Shown here: positions 42,688-46,712 of the stretch, piece after piece
Layout of the letters: each line of letters opens with the position of its first letter
How positions within the stretch are numbered: position 1 is the stretch's first letter
NCBI GenBank assembly: GCA_018663625.1
Contig: JABJPX010000028.1
Location: 1-46,712, forward strand
Source: Polaribacter sp.
Lineage (GTDB): Bacteria > Bacteroidota > Bacteroidia > Flavobacteriales > Flavobacteriaceae
Direction: 5' to 3'
Length of the DNA stretch: 46,712 bases
The notes under the pieces: model-generated
What the model was told of the DNA's origin: nothing
Database searches by the model: none
Seen by the model: only the letters and a program-made list of their open reading frames with translations
Made by a program: the position numbers and the translations under genes

Positions 42688-43269
42688 ATGAAAAAAATAA
42701 TAAATTTCATCGTTTTGCTTCTTGTCACCAATTTTATTTCCTGCACAAGTAACGATTCAATAGATCAAACCATTACAGAAGCTGATTTATTGGGTTTATG
42801 GGAGGTTTCTGAACTTTATACGGAAAACGGTACCACAGGGATATACTTTAATGGCCAAAGCATTTCTGGGGCTTATAGTGCTATTGGTAGCGATTTTGAT
42901 ATGACTGCTTTATTTGAAGAAAATCCAAATAACTTTTATACTTCTGGGAATTTTACTTTTAACGGTACTATTTCATTTTTAAATGAACAGTTTACAACGC
43001 AACAAGTCGTAGACGCTATTCCGAGTTTCATATCTCCAGCATCCTGGTCACTGCAAGATAACACCATCACACTTTCAAATGCAGATGAAACTATTTTATC
43101 AAGTATTGTCTATTTTAATAATGATACATTACGTCTAAAAAGTGCAATTAACGAAAATATTTTAGATCAATTAGATGCTGCACAAGTGCAACAATTAAAT
43201 AGTGTTTTAAACCTATCTATTGATAGCTTGACTGTAAATACAGACGTATACATTACATTGACAAAATAA
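42688..43269 (+). CDS. Lipocalin-like lipoprotein, function unknown
   Basis: A 193-residue protein with a lipoprotein-type signal peptide ending NFISC (Cys19). The mature part opens with ADLLGLWEVSELY, the GxW start strand of lipocalin-like domains, followed by beta-rich sequence with GNFTFNGTISF and SWSLQDNTITLSN. No catalytic motif is seen. The lipocalin-like assignment is by pattern only; the ligand is unknown. Stand-alone gene, divergent from idi. Confidence 0.75.
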   Translation: MKKIINFIVLLLVTNFISCTSNDSIDQTITEADLLGLWEVSELYTENGTTGIYFNGQSISGAYSAIGSDFDMTALFEENPNNFYTSGNFTFNGTISFLNEQFTTQQVVDAIPSFISPASWSLQDNTITLSNADETILSSIVYFNNDTLRLKSAINENILDQLDAAQVQQLNSVLNLSIDSLTVNTDVYITLTK

Positions 43270-43370
43270 AAACGAATTCTTCTCACCGTTTTTTTTCAAT
43301 CATATAGACAGTCGAAGCAGTAAATTATGATTGTTTTGATGAATCATTTTTCACGCTACTGGCGAAGGGT

Positions 43371-43378
43371 TATCTTTG
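43371..43378 (+). promoter_or_regulatory. -7 element (TATCTTTG) of the PPIase lipoprotein gene
   Basis: An exact TATCTTTG lies 19 bases before the ATG. No -33 TTG is evident. Confidence 0.5.
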
Positions 43379-43397
43379 TGAAAAATAATTCTTATTC

Positions 43398-44081
43398 ATG
43401 AAAATCGTACTCAAAATATTATTGCTACTATTTTTCGTTGTTTTTTATCAATGTGAAAAAGAAAAGAAGGCACCATTAAAAAAAGCGCCTTTAAAGTTGG
43501 AGAAAAAAGAAAAAAGAATCGAAAAAGCTTGGGATAGCTTAAACAAGCATAATGTTACTACTTTTCTAACTGCCTTTGGTGAAAAAAATAAAGAAACAAA
43601 AATTCTGATAAGAACAGACTATGAAAATATTAAAATCCGATTATTCAAGGACACTCCGTTGCATCGAGCGAACTTTATTTTTCTTACAAAAATTAAATAT
43701 TTCGACACCACTGTGTTTTACAGAGTCGCTAAAAACTTCGTATTACAAGGAGGAAATTCTGATAATTTCCAGACCGTAAAAGATCGTTATAAATATGGTA
43801 ATTATAAATTACCTACAGAATTCAGGAAAAACAGAAAACATAAATATGGGGCACTGGCAGCAGCTAGAGACTGGAAAAAAAACCCTGAGAAATTATCAAG
43901 CCCCTTCGAATTTTACATTGTTCAAAACAGAAAAGGAGCACATCATCTAAACAATGAACATACCGTTTTTGGGGAAGTAATTTCTGGTTTCGACACCATG
44001 GATAAAATTGCAAAAATAAAGGTCGGGGAAGACGAATGGCCAGAAGAAGACGTAAATATGAAAGTCGAAATTTTAGATTGA
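43398..44081 (+). CDS. Cyclophilin-type peptidyl-prolyl isomerase lipoprotein
   Basis: A 227-residue exported protein. The signal peptide ends FFVVFYQC (Cys19 lipid anchor), followed by a Lys-rich linker to about residue 50. The cyclophilin domain has the catalytic block VFYRVAKNFVLQGG, keeping the Arg, Phe and Gln of the active site, then EFRKNRKHKYGALAAARD and NEHTVFGEVISG. Prolyl isomerase of envelope proteins by inference. The gene lies about 45 bases before prfC, but prfC has its own promoter. Confidence 0.87.
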   Translation: MKIVLKILLLLFFVVFYQCEKEKKAPLKKAPLKLEKKEKRIEKAWDSLNKHNVTTFLTAFGEKNKETKILIRTDYENIKIRLFKDTPLHRANFIFLTKIKYFDTTVFYRVAKNFVLQGGNSDNFQTVKDRYKYGNYKLPTEFRKNRKHKYGALAAARDWKKNPEKLSSPFEFYIVQNRKGAHHLNNEHTVFGEVISGFDTMDKIAKIKVGEDEWPEEDVNMKVEILD

Positions 44082-44108
44082 TATTTGCCGTTGTAAAACG
44101 TATCTTTG
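44078..44108 (+). promoter_or_regulatory. Promoter of prfC
   Basis: TTG (44078-44080), 20-base gap, TATCTTTG (44101-44108). It fits the Bacteroidota promoter and overlaps the end of the upstream gene. The leader is about 12 bases. Confidence 0.72.
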
Positions 44109-44125
44109 CAGCCTAATTTTCATTG

Positions 44126-45718
44126 ATGAGTTTTTTAGAAGAAATTAAACGTAGAAGAACATTTGGAATTATTTCACATCCAGATGCGGGAAAGACAACC
44201 TTAACAGAAAAATTATTACTTTTTGGAGGTGCCATACAAGAAGCAGGTGCCGTAAAAAATAATAAAATAAAAAAAGGCGCAACTTCCGATTTTATGGAAA
44301 TAGAGCGTCAGCGTGGGATATCTGTTGCGACTTCTGTTTTAGCGTTTATTTATAATGATAAAAAAATCAATATTCTAGACACACCCGGTCACAAAGATTT
44401 TGCCGAAGATACCTATAGAACGTTAACAGCTGTAGACAGTGTTATTGTTGTGATTGATGTAGCAAAAGGAGTAGAACCACAAACGGAAAAATTAGTTGAA
44501 GTATGTAGAATGCGAAGCATTCCCATGTTGGTTTTTATCAATAAATTGGATAGAGAAGGTAAAGACGCATTTGATTTATTGGATGAAGTAGAACAAAAAT
44601 TAGGTTTGCGATTAACCCCAATGAGTTTCCCTATTGGAATGGGATACGATTTCAAAGGAATTTATAATATTTGGGAAAAGAAATTAAATCTTTTTTCTGG
44701 TGATAATAAAACTTCCATTTCTGAAGGGATTGAGTTTGATGATTTATCAAATCCTAGTCTCGATGAGATTGTTGGAGAAACTGCTGCTCAAACATTGCGT
44801 GAAGAAGTAGAATTAATTGATGAAGTATACCCACCGTTTAGTCAAGAAGAATATTTAGATGGAAAACTTCAACCTGTTTTCTTCGGTTCGGCTTTGAATA
44901 ATTTTGGTGTCAAAGAGTTATTAGATGCATTTATAGAAATTGCACCTGCACCTCTTCCTAAAAAAGCAGAAGAACGCCTGGTAGATTCAAAAGAAGAAAA
45001 AATGACCGGTTTTGTTTTTAAAATTCATGCAAATATGGATCCTAAGCACAGAGATAGACTGGCCTTTATAAAAATAGTTTCAGGAACTTTTAAAAGAAAT
45101 GCACCTTATCTCCATGTTCGAAACGGTAAAAAGGTGAAGTTCTCAAGTCCGAATGCTTTCTTTGCAGAGAAAAAAGAAATTGTAGACGTCTCATACCCAG
45201 GAGATATTGTAGGGATACATGACACTGGAAACTTTAAAATTGGAGACACCTTAACAGAAGGAGAGCAGTTAAATTTTAAGGGAATACCGAGTTTCTCTCC
45301 AGAACACTTCCGTTATGTTAACAATGCTGATCCAATGAAATCCAAACAACTATTTAAAGGTTTGGATCAATTAATGGACGAAGGAGTTGCACAATTATTT
45401 ACCTTAGACACCAATGGTAGAAAAGTAATTGGAACTGTTGGCGCCTTACAATATGAAGTAATTCAGTATCGACTAGAACATGAATATGGTGCAAAATGTA
45501 GCTATGAAAACCTACAAGTTCATAAAGCATGTTGGGTAGAACCCGAAGACATTAAAAACGCTGAATTTCTTGATTTCAAAAGAGTCAAACAACGATTTTT
45601 AGCAAAAGATAAAGAAGGTCAATTGGTATTTTTAGCAGATTCTGCTTTTACCATTCAAATGACACAAAGCAAATACCCAACCGTAAAATTACATTTCACA
45701 AGCGAATTTAAAAACTAA
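44126..45718 (+). CDS. prfC: Peptide chain release factor 3
   Basis: Translational GTPase that recycles RF1 and RF2 after termination. G1 is [13 protein letters not shown], switch [12 protein letters not shown]3 DTPGHKDF, G4 NKLDREG. RF3-specific blocks follow: [20 protein letters not shown] and the domain III segment [21 protein letters not shown]. The ATG at 44126 gives 530 residues; the TTG one codon upstream is less likely. A cyclophilin-FKBP gene follows 12 bases after the stop. Confidence 0.96.
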   Translation: MSFLEEIKRRRTFGIISHPDAGKTTLTEKLLLFGGAIQEAGAVKNNKIKKGATSDFMEIERQRGISVATSVLAFIYNDKKINILDTPGHKDFAEDTYRTLTAVDSVIVVIDVAKGVEPQTEKLVEVCRMRSIPMLVFINKLDREGKDAFDLLDEVEQKLGLRLTPMSFPIGMGYDFKGIYNIWEKKLNLFSGDNKTSISEGIEFDDLSNPSLDEIVGETAAQTLREEVELIDEVYPPFSQEEYLDGKLQPVFFGSALNNFGVKELLDAFIEIAPAPLPKKAEERLVDSKEEKMTGFVFKIHANMDPKHRDRLAFIKIVSGTFKRNAPYLHVRNGKKVKFSSPNAFFAEKKEIVDVSYPGDIVGIHDTGNFKIGDTLTEGEQLNFKGIPSFSPEHFRYVNNADPMKSKQLFKGLDQLMDEGVAQLFTLDTNGRKVIGTVGALQYEVIQYRLEHEYGAKCSYENLQVHKACWVEPEDIKNAEFLDFKRVKQRFLAKDKEGQLVFLADSAFTIQMTQSKYPTVKLHFTSEFKN

Positions 45719-45730
45719 AAACAATTAATT

Positions 45731-46663
45731 ATGAATAACGGGATATACGCAAAATTCACTACTTCAAAAGGTGAAATTTTAGTACAATTAGAAGACGAAA
45801 AAACACCAGGTACCGTCGGTAACTTTGTTGCATTGTCTGAAGGAAATTTAGAAAACCAAGTAAAACCTCAAGGAACCCCATATTATGATGGATTAAAATT
45901 CCACCGAGTAATTCCAGATTTTATGATCCAAGGAGGATGTCCACAAGGAACTGGAACTGGAAATCCAGGATATAAATTTGATGATGAATTTCATCCAGAT
46001 TTAAAGCATGATGCACCCGGAAAATTAGCGATGGCCAATTCAGGACCCGCTACAAACGGAAGTCAATTTTATATTACCCATATTCCAACTCCATGGCTAG
46101 ACAACAAACATACTGTTTTTGGGAGTGTTATTGAAGGACAAGACATTGTAGATACAATTGTACAAGGAGACGAGTTGACTTCTGTAGAAATTATTCGAGT
46201 TGGAGAAGCGGCTGAAAAATTTAATGCGGTTGAAGCATTTAGAACTTTTGAAGGTTCCAGAGAAGCACGAGAGGCAGAAGAAAAAGCAGCACAAAAAGCA
46301 TTATTAGACACGGTTGCAGCTGGCTATGAAGAAACTGCAAGCGGATTGCGTTATCAAATTTTACAAAAAGGAAACGGAAAACAAGCTACAAAAGGCGCTG
46401 GAGTTTCTGTTCATTATAAAGGGCAGTTATTAGACGGAACTGTTTTCGATTCTTCATACAAAAGAAAAGAACCAATCGATTTTAATGTTGGTATTGGGCA
46501 AGTAATTGCTGGATGGGATGAAGGAATTCAGTTATTAAAAGTTGGCGACAAAGCCCGCTTTGTAATTCCATCGAACTTAGGTTATGGAGCAGCTGGTGCT
46601 GGAGGAGTAATTCCACCAAATGCTACCTTAATTTTTGACGTAGAATTGATGGATGTAAAATAA
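45731..46663 (+). CDS. Cyclophilin-FKBP fusion peptidyl-prolyl isomerase
   Basis: A 310-residue cytosolic protein without signal peptide. Residues of about 1-158 form a cyclophilin domain (KFHRVIPDFMIQGGCPQGTGTG, active Arg, Phe and Gln present). A charged Ala/Glu-rich helix links it (about 170-195). The C-terminal FKBP domain (about 200-310) has VSVHYKGQLLDGTVFDSSY, the binding-pocket Trp of IAGWDEGIQLL and LGYGAAGAGGVIPPNATLIFDVELM. Dual-family immunophilins of this order have been described in Flavobacterium and related bacteria. Co-transcribed with prfC (12-base gap). Chaperone-like role in the cytosol inferred. Confidence 0.93.
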   Translation: MNNGIYAKFTTSKGEILVQLEDEKTPGTVGNFVALSEGNLENQVKPQGTPYYDGLKFHRVIPDFMIQGGCPQGTGTGNPGYKFDDEFHPDLKHDAPGKLAMANSGPATNGSQFYITHIPTPWLDNKHTVFGSVIEGQDIVDTIVQGDELTSVEIIRVGEAAEKFNAVEAFRTFEGSREAREAEEKAAQKALLDTVAAGYEETASGLRYQILQKGNGKQATKGAGVSVHYKGQLLDGTVFDSSYKRKEPIDFNVGIGQVIAGWDEGIQLLKVGDKARFVIPSNLGYGAAGAGGVIPPNATLIFDVELMDVK

Positions 46664-46693
46664 GTTACACACTCAAACAAACGATTATAAAAG

Positions 46694-46712
46694 CTCAGTT
46701 TTTCAAACTGAG
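46694..46712 (+). terminator. Probable terminator after the fusion PPIase (cut by window end)
   Basis: A perfect 8-bp stem CTCAGTTT / AAACTGAG with a TTC loop ends at the last base of the window; the expected T tract would lie just beyond. Confidence 0.6.

Noticed and set aside
1..46712. CRISPR array, tRNA cluster, prophage or classical defence island
   Set aside because: No regularly spaced repeats, tRNA-like cloverleaf, phage structural genes or defence genes were seen on either strand; gene content is mostly housekeeping.

Overview
The window looks like a chromosomal segment from a marine-type member of the Flavobacteriaceae (Bacteroidota; Polaribacter/Tenacibaculum-like, genus not certain). 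The evidence is low G+C, A-rich gene leaders without Shine-Dalgarno sequences, repeated promoter elements of the Bacteroidota type (TAnnTTTG at about -7, sometimes with TTG at about -33), and lineage-typical families (DUF4295, DUF4199, DUF5606, DUF6029, Omp28-like lipoproteins, ECF sigma factor with its 'sensor' protein). About 50 protein genes and one structural RNA (SRP RNA) fill it densely. I see no CRISPR array, prophage, tRNA, rRNA or intact insertion sequence.

Layout. 1-5.2 kb: the 3' end of clpC, a lone histidine ammonia-lyase, a thioredoxin-like lipoprotein and an amidase lipoprotein. 5.4-7.3 kb (minus): L28, L33 and DUF4295 (probably bL38) genes followed by ftsY. 7.3-13.9 kb (minus): cinA, an FAH-family gene, purU, menB, an S1-domain protein, menD and a fructose-6-phosphate aldolase/transaldolase. 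The SRP RNA gene lies at 14.1-14.2 kb. 14.4-19.5 kb (plus): DUF4199 protein, polyisoprenyl-type glycosyltransferase, phosphohexomutase and an MsbA-like ABC exporter. 19.8-23.5 kb: an Omp28-like lipoprotein divergent from a TlpA thioredoxin and a DUF6029 beta-barrel, which together look like an envelope redox module. 23.5-28.0 kb (minus): dapD, an LPS-core-type glycosyltransferase, a Stealth phosphotransferase, tsaC and a CCA-adding enzyme, apparently one operon.

28.1-31.9 kb (plus): ruvX, def, DUF5606, mazG and a TIGR03862-type flavoprotein. 31.9-35.4 kb (minus): lon and an MBL-fold hydrolase. 35.4-38.5 kb (plus): a large conserved uncharacterised protein, then an ECF sigma factor, a one-TM protein and a Spy/CpxP-like sensor. 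38.5-42.6 kb (minus): two small lineage-specific proteins, a HAD hydrolase, kdsB, manA, queD and idi. 42.7 kb to the end (plus): a lipoprotein, a cyclophilin-type lipoprotein, prfC and a cyclophilin-FKBP fusion.

Most of the window is housekeeping: menaquinone, isoprenoid, LPS/Kdo, lysine and folate metabolism, translation and protein quality control. The most promising underexplored item is the Omp28/TlpA/DUF6029 cluster. The only two cysteines of the 547-residue barrel form a CIGGVC motif near its C-terminus, and both neighbouring proteins carry CxxC redox motifs. Four genes appear to use non-ATG starts (FAH-family, cca, ruvX and the ECF sigma gene).
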